This document shows, in pieces, positions 1 to 8,665 of a stretch of DNA of 64,000 bases (its first letter is position 1; each line of letters begins with the position of its first letter). The position numbers and the translations under genes are program-made. The notes under the pieces are model-generated. The model made no database searches. It was not told the DNA's origin and saw only the letters and a list, made by a program, of their open reading frames with translations. The stretch is from Marivita lacus (GTDB lineage: Bacteria > Pseudomonadota > Alphaproteobacteria > Rhodobacterales > Rhodobacteraceae), in contig NZ_BMFC01000002.1 of the NCBI RefSeq assembly GCF_014637725.1, positions 186,907 through 250,906 of the forward strand, in the 5' to 3' direction.

Positions 1-1
1 G

Positions 2-502
2 CTGGTGTTCCTCCAGAACATCACCGGCTTCATGGTGGGCAGGCGCTACGAGAATGAGGGCATTGCACGGCACGGGGCCAAGATGGTGACGGCTGTGGCT
101 TGCACGAGCGTGCCCAAGATCACCATGCTGGTCGGCGGGTCGTTCGGCGCGGGCAACTACGGCATGTCGGGGCGGGCCTACCAGCCGCGTTTCCTGTGGA
201 CCTGGCCGAATTCGCGCATCAGCGTCATGGGCGGTGAACAGGCGGCAGGCGTGCTGGCGACCGTGAAGCGTGACGCGATGGAACAGCGCGGCGAGACATG
301 GTCAGCCGAGGATGAAGCGGCCTTCAAGCGGCCCACGGTCGAGATGTTCGAAGAGCAGGCGCATCCGCTCTATGCCTCGGCCCGGCTTTGGGATGACGGG
401 ATCATCGACCCGCGCAAGACACGCGCGGTGCTGTCGTTGTCGCTGGAGGCAGCGTTGAACGCGCCCATCGAGGAGACGCGCTTTGGCGTGTTCCGCATGT
501 GA
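2..502 (+). CDS. liuB: Methylcrotonyl-CoA carboxylase beta subunit (3' part)
   Basis: Carboxyltransferase subunit of the biotin enzyme that carboxylates 3-methylcrotonyl-CoA in leucine breakdown. The reading frame is open from the window edge, so only the C-terminal part (about 166 residues) is present. Family motifs seen are [13 protein letters not shown] (acyl-CoA carboxylase oxyanion region), [13 protein letters not shown] and the terminal [11 protein letters not shown]. These match the C-terminal carboxyltransferase domain. The biotin-carrying alpha subunit follows after a hairpin-rich spacer. Propionyl-CoA carboxylase beta is the nearest alternative, but HMG-CoA lyase and a methylglutaconyl-CoA hydratase-like gene downstream favour the leucine pathway. 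Confidence 0.93.
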   Translation: MVFLQNITGFMVGRRYENEGIARHGAKMVTAVACTSVPKITMLVGGSFGAGNYGMSGRAYQPRFLWTWPNSRISVMGGEQAAGVLATVKRDAMEQRGETWSAEDEAAFKRPTVEMFEEQAHPLYASARLWDDGIIDPRKTRAVLSLSLEAALNAPIEETRFGVFRM

Positions 503-564
503 CGGGGGCGCTGCCCCCGTCCGCCTGCGGCGGACTCCCCCGGAGTATTTGGGACAAGAAGAAG
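502..564 (+). repeat. Hairpin repeat, family A, copy 1
   Basis: Directly behind the liuB stop codon lie two perfect hairpins, ACGGGGGC/GCCCCCGT (502-520) and TCCGCC/GGCGGA (520-534). The tail GGAGTATTTGGGACAAGAAG follows at 542. The same arrangement occurs in reverse at 42892-42952, and the tail alone recurs at 3214, 24124, 35979, 54569 and (inverted) 54610. There is no U-tract, so classical termination is doubtful. An RNA 3'-end or processing element is possible. Confidence 0.75.
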
Positions 565-588
565 AGATGAGCTTGGTAAGGGACTGCG

Positions 589-2532
589 ATGTTTGACACG
601 ATCCTGATAGCCAACCGGGGCGAGATCGCCTGCCGGGTGATCGATACCTGCCGTCGTCTGGGGGTGCGCAGCGTGGCGGTGCACTCGGATGTGGACGCGG
701 ATGCGCGCCATGTGCAGATGGCCGATGTTGCGGTGTCTCTCGGTGGGGCCTCGCCTGTCGAGAGTTACCTGCGCGGCGATGCGATCATCGCGGCAGCGCG
801 GGCCACGGGCGCGCAGGCGATCCATCCGGGCTACGGGTTCTTGTCGGAAAACCCCGGTTTCGTCGATGCGGTCGAGGCGGCGGGGCTGGTGTTCATCGGC
901 CCATCGGCATCGGCGATCCGCGCAATGGGGCTCAAGGACGCGGCCAAGGCGCTGATGGCAGAGGCGGGCGTGCCGGTCGTCCCCGGGTATCAGGGGGCCG
1001 AACAGGCGCCGGAGTTGCTGGCGGCGGAGGCCGAGGCGATCGGCTATCCGGTGCTCATCAAGGCGGTCGCGGGCGGTGGCGGCAAGGGGATGCGGCTGGT
1101 GGAGCAGCCAAGGGCCTTTGCCGATGCGCTGGCCTCGGCCCAGTCCGAGGCGAAGACCGCCTTTGGAAATCCCCATGTGCTGATCGAGAAATACATCACC
1201 AGCCCGCGCCATATCGAGGTGCAGGTGTTCGGCGACGGCACGCGCGCGGTGCATCTGTTCGAGCGGGATTGTTCGCTTCAGCGCCGTCATCAGAAGGTGA
1301 TCGAGGAAGCGCCGGCACCCGGCATGACGTTCGAGATGCGTGCCGCGATGGGGCAGGCGGCGGTGCGCGCGGCCGAGGCCATCGGGTATTCCGGGGCGGG
1401 GACTGTCGAGTTCATCGTCGATGGGTCGGACGGGCTGCGCCCCGACGGGTTCTGGTTCATGGAGATGAACACGCGGTTGCAGGTGGAGCATCCGGTGACC
1501 GAGGCGATCACCGGCGTCGACCTTGTGGAATGGCAGTTGCGTGTGGCGTCGGGCGAGCCCTTGCCTTGCGCGCAGGAAGATCTTTCGATCACCGGGCACA
1601 GTTTCGAGGCGCGGCTCTACGCCGAGGATGTGCCGGCGGGGTTCCTGCCCGCCACGGGCCGTCTGTCGCATCTGGCCTTCCCGGCAGGGGCGCGCGCGGA
1701 TACCGGTGTGCGGACGGGAGATGTGATCAGCCCGCATTACGATCCGATGATTGCCAAGGTGATCGTGCACGGGTCGTCGCGGGCGGTTGCCCTGCGCAAG
1801 CTGCGGCGGGCCCTGGCAGGCACGCAGGTGGCGGGCACGGTGACGAACCTGGCCTTTCTCGGGGCATTGGCGCGGCACGAAGGCTTCTCGAACGGTGAGG
1901 TCGATACCTGGCTGATCGGGCGTGACCTCGAGGCGTTGACGGCGGTGCCGGACCCTGCGCCTGCCGCGATCGCGCAAGCGGTGATGGTGCTGACCGGACT
2001 GGACCGGGCACCTGCGCCGCTGGACGGGTTTGCGCTTTGGCAGGCTTTGGCGCAGGATGTGACCGTCGCGATTGGGGACGAGAGCCATGTCTGCCGGGTC
2101 GTGTCGTATGGACCGGGCAAGATCGACGTGGTTGTGGGCGAGACACCCGTCGCCGCGCGGTTCGGGGCGAATGGCTGGCGCTTTGACGGGCAGCCCGCCC
2201 GTGCTGCGCGTGTCGAGGGAGCCCGCGCCACGATCTTTGGCGATCCGACACTCGTGGTCACGTGGATTGATCCGCTCGACGTCGAAGCCGGGGCCGGGGC
2301 GTCAAGCGATCTGGTCGAAGCGCCGATGCCCGGCCTTGTCCGGCAGGTCTTTGTCAGCGCCGGGGACGCGGTCTCCAAGGGGGACAGGCTGGCCGTCCTG
2401 GAGGCGATGAAGATGGAACACAGCCTGCTGGCCGCCCGCGATGGCATCGTGGCCGAAGTGATGGCCGAGGCGGGATCGCAGGTCGAGGCAGGCGCGGTGC
2501 TGATCCGGCTGGAGGAAGAGGACGAGACATGA
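589..2532 (+). CDS. liuD: Methylcrotonyl-CoA carboxylase alpha subunit (biotin carboxylase + biotin carrier)
   Basis: Carries out ATP-dependent carboxylation of biotin and holds the biotin. It works with LiuB on methylcrotonyl-CoA. The 647 residues match the usual length. The biotin carboxylase fold starts at residue 1 (TILIANRGEIACRV), with the ATP-grasp glycine loop GGGGKGMR near residue 163 and EMNTRLQVEHPVTE near 295. The C-terminal carrier domain has the biotinylation motif EAMKMEHS near residue 605; its second Lys is the expected biotin site. The ligase BirA that would modify it is encoded at 24159. It overlaps the next gene by 4 bp (ATGA), indicating translational coupling. Confidence 0.95.
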   Translation: MFDTILIANRGEIACRVIDTCRRLGVRSVAVHSDVDADARHVQMADVAVSLGGASPVESYLRGDAIIAAARATGAQAIHPGYGFLSENPGFVDAVEAAGLVFIGPSASAIRAMGLKDAAKALMAEAGVPVVPGYQGAEQAPELLAAEAEAIGYPVLIKAVAGGGGKGMRLVEQPRAFADALASAQSEAKTAFGNPHVLIEKYITSPRHIEVQVFGDGTRAVHLFERDCSLQRRHQKVIEEAPAPGMTFEMRAAMGQAAVRAAEAIGYSGAGTVEFIVDGSDGLRPDGFWFMEMNTRLQVEHPVTEAITGVDLVEWQLRVASGEPLPCAQEDLSITGHSFEARLYAEDVPAGFLPATGRLSHLAFPAGARADTGVRTGDVISPHYDPMIAKVIVHGSSRAVALRKLRRALAGTQVAGTVTNLAFLGALARHEGFSNGEVDTWLIGRDLEALTAVPDPAPAAIAQAVMVLTGLDRAPAPLDGFALWQALAQDVTVAIGDESHVCRVVSYGPGKIDVVVGETPVAARFGANGWRFDGQPARAARVEGARATIFGDPTLVVTWIDPLDVEAGAGASSDLVEAPMPGLVRQVFVSAGDAVSKGDRLAVLEAMKMEHSLLAARDGIVAEVMAEAGSQVEAGAVLIRLEEEDET

Positions 2533-3203
2533 TCCGGTTGCATCATTGCCCGCAGACCCGGTCGATGCGGACGCTCTGGCTCTTGTACGAGCTGGAGGTG
2601 CCGTTCGAAGTGGTGCTGCACGCGTTCGACAAGTCGCTGCGCGATCCGGAATACCTGTCGCTGTCGCCTGCGGGCCGCGTGCCCGCGCTCGAGATCGACG
2701 GCGAGCGCATGTTCGAAACGGGCGCCATCACGGAATACCTGTGCGAACGCTTTCCCGAAGCCAACATGGGCCGGGGCCCGAATGATCCGGATCGCATGGC
2801 CTGGCTGGTCTGGGTGCATTTTGCAGAAACCATCAGCCAGCACGCAGCGGCGCTGACCCAGCAGCATATCATACTTTATGAGGACACGATGCGGTCGCCT
2901 GTCGTGATGAAGCTCGAGGCGGCGCGGCTGGGCAAATGCTATGACGCGCTGGAGGCCCGGTTGTCGACCCCGGTGGAGAACCGCGATTATCTGCTGACCA
3001 GCGGGTTTTCGGCGGCGGATGTGTCTGTCGGTCAGGCGGTCTACATGGCGCGGCATTTCCGGCGGCTGGACGATCATCCGGCGGTGGCCGACTGGTACGA
3101 GCGCATCACCGAGCGGCCGGAGTTCGAAAAATCCCTGCCCGATGGTCGGGAGGCGCGGCTTTACCGTCAGGACTTCTACCCGGCCTGGGAGACGGGCACC
3201 TGA
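2529..3203 (+). CDS. Glutathione S-transferase family protein
   Basis: A 224-residue protein with the two-domain GST layout. The N-terminal thioredoxin-like part begins RLHHCPQTRSMRTLWLLYEL and has the glutathione-site pattern GRVPALEIDG followed by ETGAITEYL, where a Glu-Thr/Ser pair binds the glutamyl group. An all-helical C-terminal domain follows. The substrate cannot be told from sequence. It overlaps liuD by 4 bp and sits inside the leucine cluster, so it is probably co-transcribed with it. A role in acyl-CoA metabolism or in detoxifying reactive enoyl intermediates is conceivable but is only inference from position. Confidence 0.88.
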   Translation: MIRLHHCPQTRSMRTLWLLYELEVPFEVVLHAFDKSLRDPEYLSLSPAGRVPALEIDGERMFETGAITEYLCERFPEANMGRGPNDPDRMAWLVWVHFAETISQHAAALTQQHIILYEDTMRSPVVMKLEAARLGKCYDALEARLSTPVENRDYLLTSGFSAADVSVGQAVYMARHFRRLDDHPAVADWYERITERPEFEKSLPDGREARLYRQDFYPAWETGT

Positions 3204-3213
3204 GCGCTGTGCC

Positions 3214-3236
3214 GGAGTATTTGGAACAAGAAGAAG
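3214..3236 (+). repeat. Family A repeat tail, copy 2
   Basis: GGAGTATTTGGAACAAGAAG followed by AAG, preceded by a short hairpin GGCAC/GTGCC that spans the GST stop codon. It differs from copy 1 at one position in 23. It lies just upstream of the ribosome-binding site of the HMG-CoA lyase gene. Confidence 0.7.
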
Positions 3237-3251
3237 CAGGGGGATGACGCG

Positions 3252-4103
3252 TTGGTCGAACGGGTCGAGATTTTCGAGGTGGGGCCGCGCGACGGCTTGC
3301 AGAACGAGGCGCGGCTGATCCCGGTGTCGGAAAAGGTGGCGCTGGTCGATTGCCTGAGCCGCGCGGGTTTCCGGCGGATCGAATGCGCCAGTTTCGTCAG
3401 CCCGAAATGGGTGCCGCAGATGGCGGGTTCGGGCGCCGTGCTGGCAGGCATCACGCGGGAGCCGGGCGTGTCCTATGCGGCATTGACCCCGAACATGCGG
3501 GGTTTCGAGGATGCGGTGGCGGCGGGGGCCGACGAGGTGGCGATTTTTGGCTCGGCCTCGGAGGGGTTTTCCCGCGCCAACATCAACGCGACGATTGCCG
3601 AAAGCCTCGAGCGGTTTGCGCCGGTGGCGGCGGCGGCGCGGGAAAAAGGCCTGCCGGTGCGGGGCTACGTGTCCTGCGTGGTGGAATGTCCCTATGACGG
3701 GGCGGTTGCGCCCGCGGATGTGGCGCGGGTGGTCGCGGCGCTGCGGGACATGGGGTGCTACGAGGTCTCGCTGGGCGACACGATCGGGCGCGCGACACCC
3801 GAGGGGATCGTTGCCATGCTGGACGCGGTGCTGGGCGAGATGCCAGCGGAGCGGCTGGCCGGGCATTATCATAACACCGGCGGATTGGCCTGCGACAACA
3901 TCGAGGCGTCGCTGGGCCTTGGGCTGCGGGTGTTCGACGCGGCGGTCGGTGGTCTTGGGGGGTGCCCCTATGCGCCGGGAGCGGCGGGCAATGTGGCAAC
4001 CGAAGCGGTGGCCGCACGGGTTGCGTCGCTGGGGTATGCGCACGGGCTGGACATGGATGTGGTGGCCGAAGCGGCCAAAATGGCGCGGAGGATGCGGGGA
4101 TGA
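3252..4103 (+). CDS. liuE: Hydroxymethylglutaryl-CoA lyase
   Basis: Cleaves HMG-CoA to acetoacetate and acetyl-CoA, the last step of leucine degradation. The protein has 283 residues and a TIM-barrel DRE-TIM metallolyase fold. The N-terminal GPRDGLQNE carries the metal-binding Asp, and the HMG-CoA lyase signature GGLGGCPYAPGAAGN includes the reactive Cys. HYHNTGG supplies metal-ligand His residues. The start is taken as TTG at 3252: the ATG at 3244 is out of frame, and the G-rich AGCAGGGGG precedes it. The stop overlaps the next gene by 4 bp. Confidence 0.95.
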   Translation: MVERVEIFEVGPRDGLQNEARLIPVSEKVALVDCLSRAGFRRIECASFVSPKWVPQMAGSGAVLAGITREPGVSYAALTPNMRGFEDAVAAGADEVAIFGSASEGFSRANINATIAESLERFAPVAAAAREKGLPVRGYVSCVVECPYDGAVAPADVARVVAALRDMGCYEVSLGDTIGRATPEGIVAMLDAVLGEMPAERLAGHYHNTGGLACDNIEASLGLGLRVFDAAVGGLGGCPYAPGAAGNVATEAVAARVASLGYAHGLDMDVVAEAAKMARRMRG

Positions 4104-4876
4104 GTGTGATCAATGTCGAGGTCGATGCGCGCGGTGTTGCAACGCTGACGCTGGCGCGGTCCGAAAAGCACAATGCGCTGTCGGCCGAGATGATGACGGA
4201 GCTTGAAGCGGCGGCGCGGGATCTGGCGATGGATCGCGCGGTGCGGGTGGTTGTGCTGGCCGCCGAGGGCAGGAGCTTTTGCGCAGGTGGCGATCTGGCC
4301 TGGATGCGCGCGCAGTTCGACATGGATGTGGACACGCGCCGGGTCGAAAGCCGCCGGATCGCCACCGTTCTGGGCGCGCTCTACGATCTGCCGCAGCCCC
4401 TGATCGGGCGTGTGCAGGGCAACGCGCTGGGGGGCGGTGTGGGCCTCGTGTCGGTCTGTGACGTGGCGATTGGCGTGACGGGCGCCAAGCTGGGCTTTAC
4501 CGAAACGCGGCTTGGGCTGATCCCGGCCAATATCGGGCCTTACGTTCTGGCGCGCATGGGTGGCACGCGCGCCTCCGAGGTGTTCATGTCGGCGCGGGTG
4601 TTCGATGCGGATGAGGCCGTACGGTTGAACCTGCTGAGCCGCACGGTCGAGGCGGACGGACTGGACGCAGCGATCGAGGCCGAGGTTCAGCCCTACCTGT
4701 CCTGTGCGCCGGGGGCCGTGGCCGAGGCCAAGGCGCTGATGCGCGACTTGTCGGGGCGGGTGACTGCGGCCCAGGTCGACAGGGCCATCGACGCGCTGGC
4801 CGCGCGGTGGCAATCGGACGAGGCGCGAGAAGGCGTGGGCGCGTTCTTCGACAAGCGCGCGCCCGGTTGGCAGTGA
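4100..4876 (+). CDS. liuC: Enoyl-CoA hydratase family, probable methylglutaconyl-CoA hydratase
   Basis: A crotonase-fold protein of 258 residues. In this operon it most likely hydrates 3-methylglutaconyl-CoA to HMG-CoA, between the carboxylase and the lyase. Crotonase features seen: SEKHNALSAEMM near the N-terminus, the oxyanion-hole segments GRSFCAGGDLAWM and GNALGGGVGLVSVCD, and ETRLGLIPANIGPYV carrying the catalytic Glu. The ATG overlaps the LiuE stop (ATGA). Longer in-frame starts exist upstream but would run inside liuE. A general enoyl-CoA hydratase is the alternative if context is ignored. Confidence 0.9.
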   Translation: MSVINVEVDARGVATLTLARSEKHNALSAEMMTELEAAARDLAMDRAVRVVVLAAEGRSFCAGGDLAWMRAQFDMDVDTRRVESRRIATVLGALYDLPQPLIGRVQGNALGGGVGLVSVCDVAIGVTGAKLGFTETRLGLIPANIGPYVLARMGGTRASEVFMSARVFDADEAVRLNLLSRTVEADGLDAAIEAEVQPYLSCAPGAVAEAKALMRDLSGRVTAAQVDRAIDALAARWQSDEAREGVGAFFDKRAPGWQ

Positions 4877-5243
4877 CGGTCCAGATCGCGCATCTTTACG
4901 CCACGGCGTGCCTCGCCATCGTGTTCTTCCAGATCGCGCTGATCGCGGGTGTGCGCTTGGGCGATTACACGCAGGGCGGCAGGTATCGTGGCGCCTTGCC
5001 CCTGTCGGGGCGCATCGTTGCGGCGGTGTCGATCCCGGTTTTCTGTTCCAGGCGCTGGCGATCCTGTCGGCGGCGGGGTTTCCCGGGCTTGGTTGGCCGC
5101 GCTGGACCGGCTGGGCGGCGTTTGCGGCGCAAGTGGCAAGCACGGTTTTCAACTGGATCACACCGTCGAAACTGGAACGTGCGGTCTGGGGGCCGGTGAC
5201 GTTGGTCATGTCGGCCATGGCAGTGGTGGTCATGACGGCCTGA
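4873..5243 (+). pseudogene. Small membrane-protein gene interrupted by one frameshift
   Basis: Starting at GTG 4873 (overlapping the liuC stop as GTGA), the frame encodes MTVQIAHLYATACLAIVFFQ and continues to VAAVSIPVF near 5042. The protein-like reading then continues in the -1 frame as LFQALAILSAAGFPGLGW through to VMSAMAVVVMTA (stop 5243). Adding one T to the T4 run at 5039-5042 joins the two halves seamlessly. The restored product is about 123 residues with hydrophobic segments and no recognised family. It could be a true pseudogene, a sequencing error or a slippage site. Confidence 0.7.
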
Positions 5244-5605
5244 TCCATTTGATCTGATCGCGTTTGCCTGAGACTGGCGTTGATCGCAGCGGCGCGATGC
5301 CGGGCGAGGAGTGACCTCTGACACCGAACCTCTGACCGGGGATCCCGCTCTTTGCGCAGCCGCGTGGCAGATGCCGCGACGCAACGGCGCGGTGCGGGGA
5401 CGGGTCGGGAGCCGCCGGAATGCCGCATGTCCTTCTAATCATGTATGAAATCGGGGCATTTCCAGTGATTTTCACCAGATATCCAAGGGTCACAAGATGT
5501 CGTCGCGCGGTTGACCCTTCCGGGGTACGGGAGTACATCACCCCACAAGTCAACCTCGCCACTTGACGACGCGTTCAGGTGCGCGACGGGAAAAGGAGCC
5601 TCGTC
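5244..5605 (+). other. Intergenic region upstream of the nuo operon
   Basis: About 360 bases without a convincing gene. The first half (5244-5470) shows no clear motif. The second half holds an inverted repeat, AAGGGTCA (5485-5492) and TGACCCTT (5512-5519), and a promoter-like pair described separately. The end has the ribosome-binding site AGGAG at 5594-5598. This is the natural place for control of the long nuo transcript. Confidence 0.6.
5511..5539 (+). promoter_or_regulatory. Candidate nuo operon promoter
   Basis: TTGACC (5511-5516), a 17-base spacer and TACATC (5534-5539) resemble a sigma-70 promoter with a good -35 and a weak -10. The right arm of the inverted repeat AAGGGTCA/TGACCCTT overlaps the -35 box, as an operator would. 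The predicted transcript would have a leader of about 60 bases. Confidence 0.45.
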
Positions 5606-5971
5606 TTGGAAGACATGCTGCGGGAATACCTGCCGATCCTCGTGTTTCTGGCCATTGCCATCGGGTTGGGCCTTGTGCTGATCCTTGCCGCGGTGGTGAT
5701 CGCGGTGCGCAACCCGGATCCTGAAAAGGTTTCGGCCTATGAATGCGGCTTTAACGCGTTCGACGACGCGCGCATGAAGTTCGATGTGCGGTTCTACCTC
5801 GTGTCGATCCTGTTCATCATCTTCGATCTGGAGATTGCGTTCCTGTTCCCGTGGGCAGTCGCGTTTCAGGACATCAGCATGACGGCCTTCTGGTCGATGA
5901 TGGTGTTCCTTGGCGTCCTGACCATCGGCTTTGCCTATGAGTGGAAAAAAGGAGCGCTGGAATGGGAGTGA
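5606..5971 (+). CDS. nuoA: NADH-quinone oxidoreductase subunit A
   Basis: Membrane subunit of complex I, 121 residues, with three hydrophobic segments ([20 protein letters not shown]; the segment around [35 protein letters not shown]). The motif [20 protein letters not shown] is the family signature in the loop that forms part of the quinone site. The start is taken as TTG 5606 because AGGAG lies 7 bases upstream; the first ATG (5615) is too far from it. It is the first gene of the nuo operon and overlaps nuoB. Confidence 0.93.
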   Translation: MEDMLREYLPILVFLAIAIGLGLVLILAAVVIAVRNPDPEKVSAYECGFNAFDDARMKFDVRFYLVSILFIIFDLEIAFLFPWAVAFQDISMTAFWSMMVFLGVLTIGFAYEWKKGALEWE

Positions 5972-6495
5972 TGGCTGGCGCGAATACCGCAGGGGCGGAC
6001 AAGGAGCACGCGACTCAGGCGTTGAACGCACAGCTTGCGGACAAGGGCTTTCTGCTGACCTCGACCGAGGACATCATCAACTGGGCGCGCACAGGGTCGC
6101 TGCACTGGATGACCTTCGGCCTGGCCTGCTGTGCGGTCGAGATGATGCACACCTCGATGCCGCGTTATGACCTCGAACGCTTCGGCACCGCGCCGCGCGC
6201 AAGCCCGCGCCAGTCGGACCTGATGATCGTCGCGGGCACGCTGACCAACAAGATGGCGCCTGCCTTGCGCAAGGTCTACGACCAGATGCCGGAACCGCGT
6301 TACGTGATCTCGATGGGGTCCTGTGCCAATGGCGGGGGCTATTATCACTACAGCTACAGCGTTGTGCGCGGCTGTGACCGGATCGTGCCGGTCGATGTCT
6401 ACGTGCCGGGCTGCCCGCCGACCGCAGAGGCGCTGCTGTATGGCATCATGGCGCTGCAACGCAAGATTCGCCGGACAGGGACGATTGTACGATGA
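5962..6495 (+). CDS. nuoB: NADH-quinone oxidoreductase subunit B
   Basis: Peripheral-arm subunit that binds cluster N2, the last Fe-S centre before quinone. It has 177 residues. The cluster ligands are visible: adjacent Cys in GLACCAVEM, Cys in GSCANGGG and Cys in [11 protein letters not shown]. The start at ATG 5962 has AGGAG 7 bases upstream (5950-5954) and overlaps the end of nuoA by 10 bases. The later ATG at 5971 is the alternative. Confidence 0.96.
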   Translation: MGVMAGANTAGADKEHATQALNAQLADKGFLLTSTEDIINWARTGSLHWMTFGLACCAVEMMHTSMPRYDLERFGTAPRASPRQSDLMIVAGTLTNKMAPALRKVYDQMPEPRYVISMGSCANGGGYYHYSYSVVRGCDRIVPVDVYVPGCPPTAEALLYGIMALQRKIRRTGTIVR

Positions 6496-7097
6496 GCGAT
6501 GCGCTGAACGAACTGGGGCAACATCTCGAGGCGCGCCGCTCAGGCTGCGTCATCGCGTGGGACGTGACCCATGGCGAGTTGAATGTCGATGTGGCCCCAT
6601 CGAGCATTGCGGCCTTTGTCGAGTTCCTCAAGACCGACCAGACCTGCAAGTTCTCGTCGCTGGTGGACATCACGGCGGTAGATTACCCTGCGCGGCCCAA
6701 ACGGTTCGACGTGGTCTACCACTTCCTGTCGATGTACCAGAACCACCGCATCCGTCTGCGCGTCAGCATCCGCGAAGACGAGATGGTGCCGTCGATCACG
6801 TCGGTGCATTCCAGCGCCAACTGGTTCGAGCGTGAGGTGTTCGACATGTTCGGCATCCTGTTCTCGGGTCACCCGGACCTGCGCCGTATCCTCACGGATT
6901 ACGGTTTCCGCGGCTATCCGCTGCGCAAGGATTTCCCGACCACGGGCTATACCGAAGTGCGCTATGACGAAGAGAAAAAGCGCGTGGTCTACGAGCCGGT
7001 GAGCCTTGTTCAGGAATACCGGCAGTTCGATTTCATGTCGCCCTGGGAAGGCGCGCAATACGTGCTTCCGGGTGACGAAAAGCAGGAGGCGAAATGA
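6492..7097 (+). CDS. nuoC: NADH-quinone oxidoreductase subunit C (30 kDa)
   Basis: Structural subunit of the complex I connecting module, 201 residues, separate from NuoD (they are fused in E. coli). The 30-kDa signature is present as [20 protein letters not shown] followed by [17 protein letters not shown]. The protein ends in a lysine/glutamate-rich tail. It overlaps nuoB and nuoD by 4 bp each, consistent with coupled translation. Confidence 0.95.
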   Translation: MSDALNELGQHLEARRSGCVIAWDVTHGELNVDVAPSSIAAFVEFLKTDQTCKFSSLVDITAVDYPARPKRFDVVYHFLSMYQNHRIRLRVSIREDEMVPSITSVHSSANWFEREVFDMFGILFSGHPDLRRILTDYGFRGYPLRKDFPTTGYTEVRYDEEKKRVVYEPVSLVQEYRQFDFMSPWEGAQYVLPGDEKQEAK

Positions 7098-8326
7098 TGG
7101 ACGGCTCCAAATTCGACGATGGCAGCATCGACGCGGTCTCTGGCGAACAGAGCATCCGCAACTTCAACATCAACTTCGGCCCGCAACACCCGGCGGCGCA
7201 TGGGGTGTTGCGCCTCGTGCTTGAACTGGACGGCGAGATCGTGGAGCGCTGCGATCCGCATATCGGTCTTTTGCACCGTGGCACCGAAAAGTTGATGGAA
7301 AGCAGGACGTACCTGCAGAACCTGCCGTATTTCGACCGGTTGGACTACGTGGCTCCGATGAACCAGGAACATGCGTGGTGTCTGGTGATCGAAAAGCTGA
7401 CCGGGGTCGAGGTGCCGCGCCGCGCGTCGCTGATCCGGGTGCTTTATTCCGAGATCGGCCGCATCCTGTCGCACCTGCTGAACGTGACGACGCAGGCGAT
7501 GGACGTGGGAGCACTGACGCCGCCGCTCTGGGGGTTCGAAGAGCGCGAAAAGCTGATGATCTTCTACGAACGGGCTTGTGGCGCGCGTCTGCACGCGGCC
7601 TATTTTCGGCCCGGTGGGGTGCATCAGGACCTGTCTGCCGATCTGATTGACGATATCGACGCGTGGTGTGACAGCTTCCCCGGCGTTCTGGACGATATCG
7701 ACGGACTGCTGACGGAAAACCGTATCTTCAAGCAGCGCAATGCCGATATCGGTGTCGTGACCGAGGAGGAAATCCTTGATTGGGGTTTTTCCGGTGTGAT
7801 GGTGCGCGGCTCGGGTCTTGCGTGGGATTTGCGTCGTGCGCAGCCCTATGAATGCTACAACGAGTTCGAGTTTCAGATCCCCGTGGGCAAGAACGGCGAT
7901 TGCTATGACCGCTACCTTGTTCGCATGGCCGAGATGCGCGAAAGCCTGAAGATCATGAAACAGGCCATCGAAAAACTGCGCGCGCCCGAGGGCCAGGGCG
8001 AAATTCTTGCCCGTGGCAAGATCACGCCGCCGAAACGCTCGGAGATGAAGACCTCGATGGAAGCGCTCATTCACCACTTCAAGCTTTATACCGAAGGCTT
8101 TCACGTGCCCGAGGGCGAGGTCTATTGCGCGGTCGAGGCGCCCAAGGGCGAGTTCGGCGTGTATCTGGTGGCTGACGGATCGAACAAGCCGTACCGCGCC
8201 AAGCTGCGCGCGCCGGGGTTCCTGCATTTGCAGGCGATGGATCATGTCGCCCGTGGGCACCAGTTGGCCGACGTGGCCGCGATCATCGGGACGATGGACG
8301 TGGTGTTCGGAGAAATCGACCGATGA
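7094..8326 (+). CDS. nuoD: NADH-quinone oxidoreductase subunit D (49 kDa)
   Basis: Forms the quinone pocket with NuoB and NuoH; related to the large subunit of NiFe hydrogenases. It has 410 residues. Motifs: [16 protein letters not shown] at the N-terminus (contains the quinone-head His), [12 protein letters not shown], and the C-terminal [14 protein letters not shown]. Two consecutive ATG codons (7094, 7097) are possible starts; the first gives a 4-bp overlap with nuoC. Confidence 0.96.
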   Translation: MMDGSKFDDGSIDAVSGEQSIRNFNINFGPQHPAAHGVLRLVLELDGEIVERCDPHIGLLHRGTEKLMESRTYLQNLPYFDRLDYVAPMNQEHAWCLVIEKLTGVEVPRRASLIRVLYSEIGRILSHLLNVTTQAMDVGALTPPLWGFEEREKLMIFYERACGARLHAAYFRPGGVHQDLSADLIDDIDAWCDSFPGVLDDIDGLLTENRIFKQRNADIGVVTEEEILDWGFSGVMVRGSGLAWDLRRAQPYECYNEFEFQIPVGKNGDCYDRYLVRMAEMRESLKIMKQAIEKLRAPEGQGEILARGKITPPKRSEMKTSMEALIHHFKLYTEGFHVPEGEVYCAVEAPKGEFGVYLVADGSNKPYRAKLRAPGFLHLQAMDHVARGHQLADVAAIIGTMDVVFGEIDR

Positions 8327-8610
8327 GCCTGCGCCTTGTGCTGCCCTTGGCGGGACTGGCCCTCGTGGCCGCCTGCGCCATGCCGCCCGAAGGCGTGACG
8401 CCGCAGGACCTCGCCGCTTTCGACGAGGCGGTGGCTTCGGTTGGGTGCGCGCTTGTCGGCGAAAGCGATTACCTCCCGGTAGAGCTGCAGACCGGTCTGA
8501 CGCGCGAGCAGGTGATCCAGACCGCCGCGTATCGCGTTGCGGCCGAAGAGGCCGTCCAGCTCGAAGGCGGGGGTGTCCGCCTCATCACTGGGGCATGCGC
8601 GCCGGCATGA
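8323..8610 (+). CDS. Small predicted lipoprotein in the nuo operon
   Basis: A 95-residue protein with a lipoprotein signal ([18 protein letters not shown], lipobox LVAAC near residue 18). The rest is a short soluble domain with a second Cys pair (VGCALVG and TGACAPA) that could form a disulfide. It overlaps nuoD by 4 bp, so it is co-translated with complex I. No family recognised. The cell-envelope location suggests the periplasmic face of the inner or outer membrane. Two other small lipoproteins occur in the same operon at 12570 and 15617. Confidence 0.75.
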   Translation: MSLRLVLPLAGLALVAACAMPPEGVTPQDLAAFDEAVASVGCALVGESDYLPVELQTGLTREQVIQTAAYRVAAEEAVQLEGGGVRLITGACAPA

Positions 8611-8665
8611 TCCGCACCATGCCCGATACCAATGTTGTCTGTGTGATGACGCAATAGGATCCGAT

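Noticed and set aside
370-2088. Long minus-strand ORF (572 codons) opposite liuD
   Set aside because: Arg/His/Pro-rich shadow of a GC-rich gene; the plus strand encodes a complete carboxylase with all motifs.
1737-4043. Minus-strand ORF of 768 codons across three genes
   Set aside because: Spans three clear plus-strand genes and shows low-complexity Arg/His composition; a codon-bias artefact.
5039-5060. Programmed -1 frameshift signal in the small gene after liuC
   Set aside because: The TTC TGT slip would give the right product, but no canonical slippery heptamer or strong downstream structure is seen; a one-base deletion is simpler.
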